A stretch of 64,000 nt of DNA, taken from the NCBI RefSeq assembly GCF_014212125.1, contig NZ_JACJVP010000005.1, forward strand, positions 1-64,000, in the 5' to 3' direction. The stretch is from Cohnella nanjingensis. Its GTDB lineage: Bacteria; Bacillota; Bacilli; Paenibacillales; Paenibacillaceae. The position numbers were made by a program, and so were the translations under genes. Below the pieces are notes generated by a model. The model was not told the origin of the DNA, did not search any database, and saw only the letters and a list, made by a program, of their open reading frames with translations. This document shows positions 34,779 through 44,267 of this stretch, piece by piece. Numbering within the stretch: the first letter of the stretch is position 1; each line of letters begins with the position of its first letter.

Positions 34779-34905
34779 AGAAGGGAGTCTTGGACGCCTA
34801 CATCGGCAGACGGAGAGCGGATAACGCGAAAGAGGGAGTCTAGGACTCCTACATTAGCGGACGACGAGCGGATAACGCGAAAGAGGGAGTCCAGGACTCC
34901 CTCTA
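34779..34905. repeat. 51-bp tandem array A4, hairpin core AGGGAGTC/GACTCCCT
   Basis: Three cores with GGGAGTC at 34783, 34834 and 34885, exactly 51 bp apart. In the last unit the arms are AGGGAGTC and GACTCCCT around CAG; in the first two the right arm is shortened or mutated. Linker ATAACGCGAAAG is shared by the last two. It lies between two genes of the minus strand, about 37 bp from the YhgE stop. Confidence 0.9.
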
Positions 34906-34941
34906 GGGCGACTTTTTCCTCCTCCGGTTCCCGAAGCTCCC

Positions 34942-37095
34942 CTAATGGATAAGGCCGCTCTCGTGCGCCTTGCGGACCATGCCGCCGGCGGCGCGGTTGA
35001 TGACGCGCTTCAGCGCCAAGCCGACGACCAGCGCGGCCGCGATGTAGATCGCGAGACGCAGGAGATCCCGCTGCACGATGTCCCACAGAATGCCTCCCAC
35101 CGCCTCGCGCATCATGGAGATGGCGTACGTGAAGGGAAGATAGGGGTGGATCGCTTGGAAGAAGGGCGGCGTCACCTGGATCGGGAACGTACCGCCCGCC
35201 CCTGCGAGCTGCAGCACGAGCAGGACGATGGCCATCGCTTTGCCGACGTTGCCGAACACGGAGACCAGCGTGTACACGATGAGCATAAACGCCGCCGAGA
35301 GCAGCATGCCGAAGAGCACGAACCACGCTTTCTCCAGGACGTAGGTTCCAAGCAGGTAGATGTCCCCGAGCGTGACGCACAGCGATTGCAGCATCGCGAG
35401 CGTGCCGAACGTCAGGTAGCGGCCGAAGTAGACCTGCCAACTGCGATACTCGGCGCCCTCCTCATGCACCTCGACCGTCAGCAGCGATACGAGCAGAAGC
35501 GCGCCGACCCACAGCGACAGCGTCGTGAAGAACGGCGACATGGCGGACCCGTAGTTCGGGATCGGGTACAGCCGGTTCTCCTTCAGCGCGACCGGCGACG
35601 CGAAGAATTCGCTCTCCTTGCGCGCGTCGTGCCGCAGCAGCTGAATGATCTCCTTCAAGTTGTTCTCCCGCTCGAACGACCGGATTCGCGCAGCGAGCTC
35701 CTTGATTTGCTTTTCCACGGCCGGCAGGTCCTGCTTGATCCGGGCGAGCTCCTTGCCCCCCACCTGAATGCCGGTAGCGGCGTCGGCCAGCAGCTTGTTC
35801 ACGTCCGGGAGCGCGGAGACGGCTTCCCCGAGCGCGGTTTGCGCCTGGCCCGCGGTCTTCGCAGCCTTGTCCAGCGCCTGAGAGACCCGCGGCGCGATCT
35901 CGCTGTCGTACCGATCCAGAATATCGCCGAGCGTATTCGAAGCTTTGCCGGAGAGCGTATTCAGCCGGTCGACGAGCGCCTTGGCCGGCTGCTCGCCCCG
36001 TCCCGCGGCATCGGCGATCGCATGCAGCGCGTCGGCCTGCTGCTTCAAGTTCGCCCCGACCTGGTTCAGCTTAGAGATGGTAGACGTGAAACGTCCCGTA
36101 CCGCCTGCGATGCGGTCCAGCTGTCCGAACAAGTCGGCCAGCCGATTCGCGATCTGACCGGCGGCCGTCAATCGCTGCGCCGCTTGGTTCGCGGCTTTCT
36201 GGACAGCGCCTAGATCGGGATTCGCCTCGGCCAGCAGCCCCGTAACCGCCTGAGCCGCCGTAGCTGCCTGCTGTAGATACAGCAGGTCCTGCTTGATGGT
36301 CGGATTCATCTGCTGCAGCGCGGATTTGCTCGTCTTCAGCGCCTCTTCCGCGCGTCCCGCGAGCTTCTCGCCGTCCTTGGCGAGCTGCGCCGCGACGGGC
36401 AGACGGTCCTGCGCTTTGCCTACGATGCCATTCAGCGTAGACAGGTCGGACTGCGCGGTGTTCACTGCCTGCCGGATCTGAGGGAATGCCGCTTCGACCT
36501 GAAAGAGAATCGCTTTGACCTTCTCGATCGTCGGCAGGTTCGCTTCGAGCTCGCTGCCCACTTCGTTGAAGATGCCGAAGATGATGCCGTTCGCCGTCTT
36601 CACGAAGTTGGCGCTGACCTCCTCCACGACGCCGCTCGCGCCCTTGGAGGTGATCTTCGGGGCGACGGCGTTGATCTTCTCGTTCACGTAGTAGTCGATC
36701 TCGGCCTGTTGGGGGCTAGTGGCGAGGACGGTCGCCAGCCTTGCGGAGAAGTCCTCCGGGATGACGATGCTCGCGTAGTAGTCGCCATGCTTCACGCCGC
36801 TCATCGCGTGCGCGTCGTCCGTGAACACCCAGCCGATCTTGTTGTTGTCGTGAAGCGAAGCGACGATTTCCTTGCCTAGATTGATCGGTTTGCCGCGCAG
36901 CGTCGTGCCGCTGTCGTCGTTCACGACGGCGACGGCCAGGCCGCTCGTCTGCGAATAGGGGTCCCACGAAGCTTCGATGTTGAACCAAGCGTAAAGGGAG
37001 GGCAAGGCGACGAGGCCGGCGATGATGACGGCGGCTGCGGGATTGGTCGCGATGCGGCGAAGGTCTCGGCCGTAGATGGCGAAAAGCGATCTCAT
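34942..37095 (-). CDS. YhgE/Pip-family membrane protein
   Basis: 717 residues. The N-terminal membrane helix and first domain (IATNPAAAVIIAGLVALPSL, YAWFNIEASWDPY, then VAVVNDDSG and GWVFTDDAHAM) are the hallmark of YhgE/phage-infection proteins. A long extracellular helical region with many LxxA/Q heptads (about 170-520) follows, and five or six C-terminal helices resembling ABC-2 permeases. Relatives serve as phage receptors (Pip, YueB) or type VII secretion subunits (EsaA). No other secretion gene is nearby. Start ATG 37095 behind AAGGAG. Confidence 0.9.
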   Translation of the reverse strand: MRSLFAIYGRDLRRIATNPAAAVIIAGLVALPSLYAWFNIEASWDPYSQTSGLAVAVVNDDSGTTLRGKPINLGKEIVASLHDNNKIGWVFTDDAHAMSGVKHGDYYASIVIPEDFSARLATVLATSPQQAEIDYYVNEKINAVAPKITSKGASGVVEEVSANFVKTANGIIFGIFNEVGSELEANLPTIEKVKAILFQVEAAFPQIRQAVNTAQSDLSTLNGIVGKAQDRLPVAAQLAKDGEKLAGRAEEALKTSKSALQQMNPTIKQDLLYLQQAATAAQAVTGLLAEANPDLGAVQKAANQAAQRLTAAGQIANRLADLFGQLDRIAGGTGRFTSTISKLNQVGANLKQQADALHAIADAAGRGEQPAKALVDRLNTLSGKASNTLGDILDRYDSEIAPRVSQALDKAAKTAGQAQTALGEAVSALPDVNKLLADAATGIQVGGKELARIKQDLPAVEKQIKELAARIRSFERENNLKEIIQLLRHDARKESEFFASPVALKENRLYPIPNYGSAMSPFFTTLSLWVGALLLVSLLTVEVHEEGAEYRSWQVYFGRYLTFGTLAMLQSLCVTLGDIYLLGTYVLEKAWFVLFGMLLSAAFMLIVYTLVSVFGNVGKAMAIVLLVLQLAGAGGTFPIQVTPPFFQAIHPYLPFTYAISMMREAVGGILWDIVQRDLLRLAIYIAAALVVGLALKRVINRAAGGMVRKAHESGLIH

Positions 37096-37151
37096 AAATA
37101 GCGGTCTCCTTACCTGCGATTGGCGCTAATGGCTATTATCTCTGTACCCTA

Positions 37152-37231
37152 GCCGAATCATGCCGAACGCGCCGGATTCCGACAGGGGGATCGTCCGGAT
37201 CGCCGAATCATGCCGATCGCGCCGGATTCCG
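37152..37231. repeat. Two-copy 50-bp repeat (A9)
   Basis: GCCGAATCATGCCGA, then CGCGCCGGATTCCG occurs at 37152 and again at 37202; in the first 29 bases the two copies differ at one position. Arms CGAATC and GATTC(C)G can pair. It lies in the region between YhgE and the divergent GTPase gene. Confidence 0.7.
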
Positions 37232-37302
37232 CCAAGTCGCTCGTCCTGGATGCAGTTGCATGCGCGATTCGTCCTTGCGGTCTCCGCCGTTCTGCCGATA
37301 AA

Positions 37303-37330
37303 TTGACGTCCCCTACCGGTGCGTTACAAT
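37303..37330 (+). promoter_or_regulatory. Promoter of ribosomal-protection GTPase gene
   Basis: TTGACG (37303-37308), 16-bp spacer, TACAAT (37325-37330). The leader is only about 32 nt to ATG 37369, so there is no room for a Tet(M)-type attenuation peptide. Confidence 0.65.
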
Positions 37331-37368
37331 GAAAGGACAGGAATGGGTTGTCGAAGGGGACGAGGAGC

Positions 37369-39348
37369 ATGAAGGGATTGCGGAACGTCGGCGTATTCGC
37401 GCACGTCGACGCAGGCAAGACAACGACGACGGAGCAAATGCTGTACCGAAGCGGGCGGATTCGGGCGCCCGGCAGCGTGGACGCGGGGACGGCACAGACG
37501 GATTGGCTCGAGGTGGAACGGGAACGCGGGATATCGGTACGCGCGGCTGTGACGCGGTTCGAATGGGAGGGCGTCGGCGTCAACCTGGTGGATACGCCGG
37601 GACACGTCGACTTTCTGTCCGAGGTCGAACGGTCGCTGCGCGTCATGGACGGCGCGGTGTTGATCGTATCGGCGGTCGAGGGGGTGCAGGCGCAGACCGA
37701 AGTCATCTGGCAGGCGCTCCGGGAGCTGCGCATTCCGACTTTGATCTACGTGAACAAGATGGACCGGATCGGGGCGGACGCGGAAGCCGTGCTCGCGCAG
37801 ATTCGGCGGCTGCTGTCGGCCGACGCCGTGCCGGTGCAGGCGCCGCAAGGGGCGGAGGCATCGTTTGCGGGCGCGGCAGCGCTGCTGGGCGACGAGGGGA
37901 CGGCGGAGGCGGGCGGCCCGTTCGGCACGCTGCTGATGGAAGCGGTTGCCGAACGGGAGGAAGCGCTCTTGGCGCGGTATCTAGATGAAGGGACGTTGCC
38001 GGCGTCAGAGCTGACGGCCGTCCTGACCTCCTCCGCGCGCCGCGGCGAGCTGTTCCCCGTGCTGTTCGGCGCATCCGGCAAGGGGCTGGGCGTCACCGCG
38101 CTGATGGATGCGATCGTACGGCTGCTGCCGCCGCCTGGCGGCGATCCGCACGCGGAGGTGGCCGGCGTCGTCTTCAAGTTGGAGCGGGATCCGGTCATGG
38201 GGCGCATCGCGTATGTGCGGCTCTACGGCGGCACGATCCGCAATCGCGACACCGTCCGCAACGCCACGCGGGACGCGCTCGACAAGGTGACGCAGATCCG
38301 CAAGATCGACGGCCAGAAGGCGGAGGACGTCGGCCTGCTCGAGGCGGGGGACATCGCCGCCGTCTGCGGCTGGAGCCGCGCGCGGATCGGCGATGTCATA
38401 GGCTCGCCGGAAGGCGTACCCGGCGAACGGCGGATGGCCGTGCCGCTGCTGACCGTGCAGGCGCATTGGCAGAGCGAGGCCGACTATCCGGCGGTCGTGG
38501 CCGCCTTTCAGGAGCTGGCCGACGAGGATCCGCTCCTCGACCTCCAATGGCTGCAGGATGAGCGGGAGCTTCATCTGAAGGTGATGGGACCGATCCAGAT
38601 AGAGGTGCTCACGAGCGTGCTGCGGAGCCGGTTCGGGCTCGCGGTGACGTTCGGTGCGCCGTCGGTCATCTACAAGGAGACGCCAGCGGCGGCCGGCGAA
38701 GGCTACGTCGCCTATCTGGCGCCGAAGCCCTGCTGGGCGATCCTCCGCTTCGCGATCGAGCCGCTGCCCCGCGGCAGCGGGCTCGTCTACGAATCGACCG
38801 TGCGCGGGGAGCGGCTGCTCGAGAGCTATCAGAACGAGGTGGCGCGCCGGGTGCCGGAAGCGCTGCAGCAAGGGCTGCGCGGCTGGGAGGTGACCGATCT
38901 CAAGGTGACGCTGGTCGAAGGCGAGCATCATGTCTGGCATACGCACCCGCTCGACTTCGTCATCGCGACGCCGATGGGCGTCATGGACGGGCTCGCGCGC
39001 ATCGGCACGAAGCTGCTCGAGCCGCTGCTGCGGTTCCGCCTGTCCGTCCCCGAGGAATTCGGCGGGAAGCTGATGAACGAGCTGGTCGTCATGCGGGGGG
39101 CGTTCGACGCGCCGGTGCTGGCCGGCGAACGCATGGAGATCGAAGGCGTGCTGCCGGTCGCGACCTCGCTGGACTTTCCGGCGCGATTGGGATCGATGAC
39201 GAAGGGGCGCGGCGTGCTTTCCACCTTTTTCGCCGGTTACCAAGAAAGTCCGCAGGACGCGGACGCTACCCGCAATCGCAGAGGGGTGAATCCGCTCGAT
39301 CAGGCGAAGTACATCCTCGCCGCCCGGAGCGCTTTGACTGCGCAATAG
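37369..39348 (+). CDS. Tet(M)-like ribosomal protection protein / EF-G-like GTPase
   Basis: About 659 residues from ATG 37369; an upstream TTG at 37348 is possible. G-domain motifs: AHVDAGKTT (G1), DTPGH (G3), NKMDR (G4), as in Tet(M), OtrA and EF-G. Domains II to V follow in order, and the last domain includes IGTKLLEPLLRFRLSVPEEF and VLSTFFAGYQ. Tet(M)-type proteins displace tetracycline from the ribosome. The length fits (Tet(M) is about 640). Whether this chromosomal copy gives resistance or has a housekeeping role cannot be told from sequence. GC-rich composition is like its neighbours, so recent transfer is not indicated. Confidence 0.85.
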   Translation: MKGLRNVGVFAHVDAGKTTTTEQMLYRSGRIRAPGSVDAGTAQTDWLEVERERGISVRAAVTRFEWEGVGVNLVDTPGHVDFLSEVERSLRVMDGAVLIVSAVEGVQAQTEVIWQALRELRIPTLIYVNKMDRIGADAEAVLAQIRRLLSADAVPVQAPQGAEASFAGAAALLGDEGTAEAGGPFGTLLMEAVAEREEALLARYLDEGTLPASELTAVLTSSARRGELFPVLFGASGKGLGVTALMDAIVRLLPPPGGDPHAEVAGVVFKLERDPVMGRIAYVRLYGGTIRNRDTVRNATRDALDKVTQIRKIDGQKAEDVGLLEAGDIAAVCGWSRARIGDVIGSPEGVPGERRMAVPLLTVQAHWQSEADYPAVVAAFQELADEDPLLDLQWLQDERELHLKVMGPIQIEVLTSVLRSRFGLAVTFGAPSVIYKETPAAAGEGYVAYLAPKPCWAILRFAIEPLPRGSGLVYESTVRGERLLESYQNEVARRVPEALQQGLRGWEVTDLKVTLVEGEHHVWHTHPLDFVIATPMGVMDGLARIGTKLLEPLLRFRLSVPEEFGGKLMNELVVMRGAFDAPVLAGERMEIEGVLPVATSLDFPARLGSMTKGRGVLSTFFAGYQESPQDADATRNRRGVNPLDQAKYILAARSALTAQ

Positions 39349-39435
39349 CGCAACATTGTCCTATCATTCACAAGATTGTGGCCTATACGAGGGGCGCGGC
39401 GGTGCCTACAATGAGACTTAAAGGAGAGGTTGTTC

Positions 39436-40434
39436 ATGGGAGGACGCAAGCTTCGTTGGGGAATTATCGGAGGCGCGAACATCGCGGTGAACGCGGTCAT
39501 GCCCGCCATCGCGCAATCCGAGCTGAATGCGCTCGAAGCGGTTGCGAGCCGTGATACGGCCAAAGGACGCGCGGTAGCGGACAAGTTCGGGATCGCGAAG
39601 GCCTACGGCAGATACGAGGAATTGCTCGCCGATCCGGAGATCGACGCCGTCTATATCCCGCTGCCGAACCACCTGCACCGGGAATGGGCGATCCGCGCCG
39701 CGGAGGCGGGCAAGCACGTGCTGTGCGAGAAGCCGCTCGTGCTGAACGCGCGGGAAGCGCAAGAGATGGTAGACGCATGCCGGCAGGCGGGCGTCCATCT
39801 GGCCGAGGCGTTCATGTACCGGCACCATCCCCGCATGGCCAAAGTGCGCGAGCTGATCCGGAGCGGCGGGATCGGAGAGCTGCGCGCGATCCGCGGCGCG
39901 TTCACGTTCAACAACGCGGGCGACGCGGCGAACATCCGCTACCGCGCCGATTGGGGCGGGGGCGGCCTGTACGACGTCGGCGTGTATCCGCTGACCGCAG
40001 CGAGATACGTGATGGAGCGCGAGCCGGAAGCGGTGACGGTGCAGGCGTTGTTCTCGCCGGCGCACGACAACGTCGACATGATGGCCTCGGGGCTCGTCGA
40101 GTTCGCGGGCGGAGTATCGCTGACCTTCGACTGCGGCATGTGGGCGGACTTCCGCAACTTCGTCGAGATCGTCGGGACGGAAGGACGCATCGAGATTCCG
40201 CAGACGTTCTTGCCGGGCGCAGAGACGCCGGACTATGTGCTGCATGCCAAGGGAGAGCGCCGCGAAGAGCCGGCGTCCCAGGTGAATCAATACACGCTGC
40301 AGGCGGACAACTTTGCGCGCGCCGTCTGGGGCGAACCCCCGAGGTTTGCGCCGGAGGACGCGGTGCTGAACATGAAGCTGATCGACGCCTGTTACCGGTC
40401 GGCGCGGGAGAGAACGCGCGTAACGCTCGAATAG
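39436..40434 (+). CDS. Gfo/Idh/MocA-family oxidoreductase
   Basis: 332 residues from ATG 39436 (AAGGAGAGG upstream). The Rossmann fold WGIIGGANIA is near the N-terminus, and VLCEKPLVLN holds the conserved EKP Lys. The C-terminal alpha/beta domain has the usual GGGGLYDVGVYPL. Members oxidise or reduce sugars and inositols with NAD(P). Substrate unknown. The aldo/keto reductase gene follows after 17 bp, suggesting a two-step carbohydrate conversion. Confidence 0.92.
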   Translation: MGGRKLRWGIIGGANIAVNAVMPAIAQSELNALEAVASRDTAKGRAVADKFGIAKAYGRYEELLADPEIDAVYIPLPNHLHREWAIRAAEAGKHVLCEKPLVLNAREAQEMVDACRQAGVHLAEAFMYRHHPRMAKVRELIRSGGIGELRAIRGAFTFNNAGDAANIRYRADWGGGGLYDVGVYPLTAARYVMEREPEAVTVQALFSPAHDNVDMMASGLVEFAGGVSLTFDCGMWADFRNFVEIVGTEGRIEIPQTFLPGAETPDYVLHAKGERREEPASQVNQYTLQADNFARAVWGEPPRFAPEDAVLNMKLIDACYRSARERTRVTLE

Positions 40435-40451
40435 AGAGGATCGTGGGAGAG

Positions 40452-41411
40452 ATGGCGGTGGCGAGCATGAAGCAAGTGAACATACCGGGGCTCGAACGGG
40501 GCTGTACGCAGCTCGTCATGGGTTCGATGATGCTGAGCGACGAGCGGATGGAATACTCCGCCGGACTGCTGGATGCCTATGTCGGCATCGGCGGCAATAC
40601 GATCGATACGGCGCACGTATACGGCCCGAACGGGGCGCGCGCGATCGGAATCTGGATGCGGGAGCGGGGCAATCGGGCGTCGCTCGTCCTGATCGGCAAG
40701 GGCGCGCATCACGACGAGAACGGTCCGCGCGTCACGCAAGAGGCGATGGAGCGCGACCTGGAAGAGACGTTCGAGCGCATGCAGACGGACGATGTAGACA
40801 TCTTCATGCTGCATCGCGACGATCCGGCGAAGCCGGTCGGCTATATCGTAGAGGCGCTTAACGCGCAGCTCGAAGCGGGGCGATGCCGGGCGCTGGGCGC
40901 CTCGAACTGGACGGCCGAGCGCATCCAGGAGGCGAACGACTACGCCGCGGCGCACGGACTGACGGGCTTCGCCTGCAACAGTCCGAACCTGAGCCTCGCG
41001 AAGCCGAACGAGCCGCGCTGGCCGGGATGCGTCTCCGTCGACGACGATTGCGCCGCCTGGCACGAGCGGACGCAGCTGCCGCTGCTCTCTTGGTCTTCGC
41101 AGGCCGGCGGCTTCTTCACCGGCCGTTTCGCGCCGGAGCGCCGCGACAACGCGGAAGCCGTCCGCGTGTACTACAGCGACGCGAACTGGGAGCGGCTCCG
41201 CCGGGCGAGCGCGCTGGCGGCGCGCAAAGGCGTGGACGCCAACCAGATCGCACTGGCGTTCGTGCTGCATCAGCCGTTCCCTACCTGCGCGCTCATCGGC
41301 CCCAACGAGACGTCGGAGCTGCTCTCCAGCGCCGGGGCGCTGGACGTTAAGCTGACCCTGGCCGAGATGCGGTGGCTGGACTTGAAGGACGCCGAGCTTC
41401 GCGGCGAGTAG
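40452..41411 (+). CDS. Aldo/keto reductase
   Basis: About 319 residues from ATG 40452 (GGGAGAG just upstream). It has the TIM-barrel AKR pattern: LDAYVGIGGNTIDTAHVYG with the catalytic Asp/Tyr, VLIGKGAHHD with the catalytic Lys, DIFMLHRDDP, and GASNWT. NADPH-dependent reductase of an aldehyde or ketone. Co-transcribed with the Gfo/Idh/MocA gene. An open frame extends upstream inside the preceding gene, but has no family match. Confidence 0.9.
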   Translation: MAVASMKQVNIPGLERGCTQLVMGSMMLSDERMEYSAGLLDAYVGIGGNTIDTAHVYGPNGARAIGIWMRERGNRASLVLIGKGAHHDENGPRVTQEAMERDLEETFERMQTDDVDIFMLHRDDPAKPVGYIVEALNAQLEAGRCRALGASNWTAERIQEANDYAAAHGLTGFACNSPNLSLAKPNEPRWPGCVSVDDDCAAWHERTQLPLLSWSSQAGGFFTGRFAPERRDNAEAVRVYYSDANWERLRRASALAARKGVDANQIALAFVLHQPFPTCALIGPNETSELLSSAGALDVKLTLAEMRWLDLKDAELRGE

Positions 41412-41582
41412 AAATGGTCTGTATTCGCCATAGAGAATGACTGGGCCAGGGCCGTCGCCCTGGTCTTTGCGCGTTTATAGGGGTGCGTGCGGCATACATA
41501 TCCTCGGCGATCGATCTCGATCTCTAAGCTGTGCTTCGGGACTCGCCAGGTTCATCGCGCTTATCATTGTTGTCGCGCAAAA

Positions 41583-42345
41583 GGCCCGCCCCGGGTCGCT
41601 GTAACGATAAAAAGCATCGTTAAAGCGTGAGAGTGCCCGCTCCGGGTCGCTGTAACGATAGAAAGTATCGTTACAGCGAGAGAAAGCCCGCTCCGGGTCG
41701 CTGTAACGATAAAAAGTATCGTTACAGCGCGACAAAGCCCGCCCTGGGTCGCTGTAACGATAAAAAGTATCGTTACAGCGAGAGAAAGCCCGCCCCGGGT
41801 CGCTGTAACGATAAAAAGTATCGTTACTGCGAGAGAATGCCTTCCCCGGGTCGCTGTAACGACAAAAAGTATCGTTACAGCGAGAGAAAGCCCGCCCCGG
41901 GTCGCTGTAACGATAAAAAGTATCGCTACAGCGAGACAAAGCCCGCCCCGGGTCGCTGTAACGATAAAAAGTATCGCTACAGCGAGACAAAGCCCGCCCC
42001 GGGTCGCTGTAACGATAAAAAGTATCGTTACAGCGCGATAAAGCCCGCCCCGGGTCGCTGTAACGATAAAAAGTATCGTTACGGCGAGAGAATGCCTGCC
42101 CCGGGTCGCTGTAACGATAGAAAGTATCGTTACAGCGAGAGAAAGCCCGCCCCGGGTCGCTGTAACGATAAAAAGTATCGTTACAGCGAGAGAAAGCCCG
42201 CCCCGGGTCGCTGTAACGATAAAAAGTATCGTTACAGCGAGAGAAAGCCCGCCCCGGGTCGCTGTAACGATAAAAAGTATCGTTACAGCGAGAGAAAGCC
42301 CGCCCCGGGTCGCTGTAACGATAAAAAGTATCGTTACAGCGCAAG
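41583..42345. repeat. 51-bp tandem array A5, 13-bp hairpin CGCTGTAACGATA/TATCGTTACAGCG
   Basis: Fifteen cores with TAACGAT at 41602, 41653, 41704, 41755, 41806, 41857, 41908, 41959, 42010, 42061, 42112, 42163, 42214, 42265 and 42316: every step is exactly 51 bp. Each core has arms CGCTGTAACGATA and TATCGTTACAGCG around AAAAG; the linker is (A/G)AGAAAGCCCGCCCCGGGT. Variation is confined to single bases. Long open frames in at least three frames are artefacts of the period. Confidence 0.98.
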
Positions 42346-42468
42346 CGAGGTCGAGCGTTTTCTGCTTGGCCATTCCTCCTGAAAAGCGATGGGGCAAGGA
42401 ATCGGATTGGAGCGCCTGAGATGCTCCCCATCGCCCTCAAACCGTCACTTTTCCGACGCTGAGGTTCA

Positions 42469-42501
42469 TTTAAAGATGGCGATATTTCCAATATACTGGA
42501 A
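42469..42501 (+). promoter_or_regulatory. Promoter of membrane-protein gene with TTCCA/TGGAA repeat
   Basis: TTTAAA (42469-42474) and TATACT (42492-42497), 17-bp spacer. TTCCA (42486-42490) and TGGAA (42497-42501) flank the -10 box. The rest of 42346-42468 shows nothing specific. Confidence 0.5.
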
Positions 42502-42535
42502 TTATATCGTGCCAAAATGAACAGGAGGGACTCGC

Positions 42536-43603
42536 ATGGTCTGGAGAAACGCAGCATCATCCCGCTCCATCCTCCGATTTCTCATCGTCGCTGCTTTTAT
42601 CGTCTGCTCCGATACGCTGATCGCCCGCTGGCTGCCCCATGCCTCGGAAGACGATCGTCAACTCGGCTACGCCATCCTGTTCGACTTCATGATTCTCATC
42701 CCGCTCGCCTATTGGTTCCTCGTCGCCCGGAAGCCTCAGGCGAAGAAGTCCCGCGTCCTGCTGCTCCCCGCCGCCGGCGCCGCGCTGGCCTGGTTCATTC
42801 TGCCCGCTGCGATGCGGGGAACCGTGTGGCGGACAGCCTGGTACGTCGAGCTCCTGATCATTGCCGTAGAAGCGGCTGTCGTCTTCTACGAGATGCGCGT
42901 CATTTACCTGATCGTCCGCAGCTTCCTGGCGGCGCGCCGCACGCAGCCCGACACGCCCGAAGCGCTGCGTTTCGCGGTGGAGCGGACCGCCGGCCAAGGC
43001 AAGCTGGCTTCGGTCTGGCTGCACGATATGCTCATGGTCTATTACTTGTTCTTCTCCTGGGGAAGCCGGTCCGCACGCGCGGTCTCTGCGGCGGAACGAT
43101 CCTTCGCCTATCACCGGAACAACCACCACGCGATCCTGCTGGCCATCGTCACGAAGATCCTCGTGTTCGAGGCGGTCGCGGTTCACTGGATGGCGGCGAT
43201 GTGGTCGCCTATCGCGGCCTGGATCCTGACCGCTGCCAGCGGCTGGCTCATCGCCTGGCTGTGGGCGGATTATCGCGCATCCGTGCTGCAGCCGGTTCGG
43301 ATCGAGGGAGATCGGATCAAGCTGCGGTACGGTCTCCGCATTCAAGCGGATGTTCCGCTGGATCGGATCGAAGCCGTTGAAGCCGTCGCCTCCGAGACCA
43401 AGATCGATCCGGCGGTCCGCCGCGCGGCCGCCGAGCCGATCTTCGGTCAAGCGAATGTGTGCTTGGTCCTGCGCAAGCCTCTGCGGGTATCGGGCATGCT
43501 GTTCCTGCCCCGGGAGGTGTCTTATCTCTATCTCACCCTGGATGCGCCCAAGGAATTCGAGCAAGCCGTCCGTACCGTCCTCGAAGGCGAGAATGCGGTT
43601 TGA
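42536..43603 (+). CDS. Integral membrane protein of unknown function
   Basis: 355 residues, with about seven hydrophobic helices in residues 12-245 and a soluble C-terminal domain of about 105 residues (VLQPVRIEGDRIKLRYGLRI, VPLDRIEAVEAV, LRKPLRVSGMLFLPREVSYL). The C-terminal part resembles the small beta-rich PH-like domains found at the end of some bacterial membrane proteins. I do not recognise the family. Start ATG 42536 behind AGGAGG. Stands alone after array A5. Confidence 0.75.
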   Translation: MVWRNAASSRSILRFLIVAAFIVCSDTLIARWLPHASEDDRQLGYAILFDFMILIPLAYWFLVARKPQAKKSRVLLLPAAGAALAWFILPAAMRGTVWRTAWYVELLIIAVEAAVVFYEMRVIYLIVRSFLAARRTQPDTPEALRFAVERTAGQGKLASVWLHDMLMVYYLFFSWGSRSARAVSAAERSFAYHRNNHHAILLAIVTKILVFEAVAVHWMAAMWSPIAAWILTAASGWLIAWLWADYRASVLQPVRIEGDRIKLRYGLRIQADVPLDRIEAVEAVASETKIDPAVRRAAAEPIFGQANVCLVLRKPLRVSGMLFLPREVSYLYLTLDAPKEFEQAVRTVLEGENAV

Positions 43604-43685
43604 AATGAGACGGGCGATCGAGTTATGATCATAGAAGAATCCACCAGCATTCCGCTTTAGGGAAATGAGGAGGCAGTCCAAACTT

Positions 43686-44258
43686 ATGGATATTCTAGAA
43701 GCCATCAAGGGTCGCCGCAGCATCGGCAAGGTCAAAGACGAGCCGGTCGCGCGGGAACTCATCGAGCAGATCATCGAGGCCGCCGTCTGGGCGCCCAATC
43801 ATTTTCATACCGAGCCTTGGAAGTTCGTCGTCATGACGGGAGAAGGCCGCCGGACGCTAGGCCGGGCCTATGCGGACATCGCGGCGGAGGGATGGGCCGA
43901 AGACATGCCGGCCGATGAACGAGCCGATCGTATCGCCCGCGAAGAAGCGAAGGCGTTCCGATCGCCCGTCGTGATCGCGGCGATCAGCGCCCCGACCGGC
44001 GCTCCGCGCACGATCTTGGCCGAGGAGCGGGCCGCCGCGCATGCGGCGGTGCAGAACCTGCTGCTCGCCGCGCACGCGCTCGGGCTCGGCGCCGTCTGGC
44101 GTACCGGGGAGCCGGCGTACCATCCGAAGATGCAGGCGGCCTTCCGGCTGGAAGGCCAGGAAGAAGTCGTCGGCCTGATCTACGTCGGTTATCCCGACAT
44201 GACGCCGCCGCCAGCCAAACGTTCGCCGGGTACCGAGAAGACGGCGTGGCTGGCTTAG
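43686..44258 (+). CDS. Nitroreductase family protein (YdjA-like)
   Basis: 190 residues from ATG 43686. KGRRSIGKVKDEPV and AAVWAPNHFHTEPWKFVVMT are the FMN-binding motifs; ALGLGAVWRTGEPA and VVGLIYVGYPD complete the fold. It is similar in length to the minimal YdjA-type nitroreductases and only distantly like the enzyme at 25975. GAGGAGG lies 12 bases upstream; ATG 43665 is an alternative. Substrate unknown. Confidence 0.9.
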   Translation: MDILEAIKGRRSIGKVKDEPVARELIEQIIEAAVWAPNHFHTEPWKFVVMTGEGRRTLGRAYADIAAEGWAEDMPADERADRIAREEAKAFRSPVVIAAISAPTGAPRTILAEERAAAHAAVQNLLLAAHALGLGAVWRTGEPAYHPKMQAAFRLEGQEEVVGLIYVGYPDMTPPPAKRSPGTEKTAWLA

Positions 44259-44267
44259 CAGCACCGG

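Noticed and set aside
34670-35440. N-terminal extension of the coiled-coil protein
   Set aside because: Codons upstream of 34669 come from array A4 and from an alternative frame of YhgE; promoter and ribosome site fit the TTG at 34669.
37331-37368. Tet(M)-type attenuation leader peptide
   Set aside because: The predicted leader is only about 30 nt and has no small open frame with paired hairpins.
39684-40451. N-terminal extension of the aldo/keto reductase
   Set aside because: Alternative frame inside the Gfo/Idh/MocA gene; the AKR fold begins after 40452.
41583-42345. CRISPR array
   Set aside because: Units are conserved over their whole length including the linkers, so there are no unique spacers; there are no cas genes or leader; units in other arrays have other sequences.
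41475-42560. Long open frames of 250-360 codons on both strands
   Set aside because: They run through array A5. The 51-bp period keeps any stop-free frame open, the products are 17-residue repeats with no start context, and both strands are open equally.
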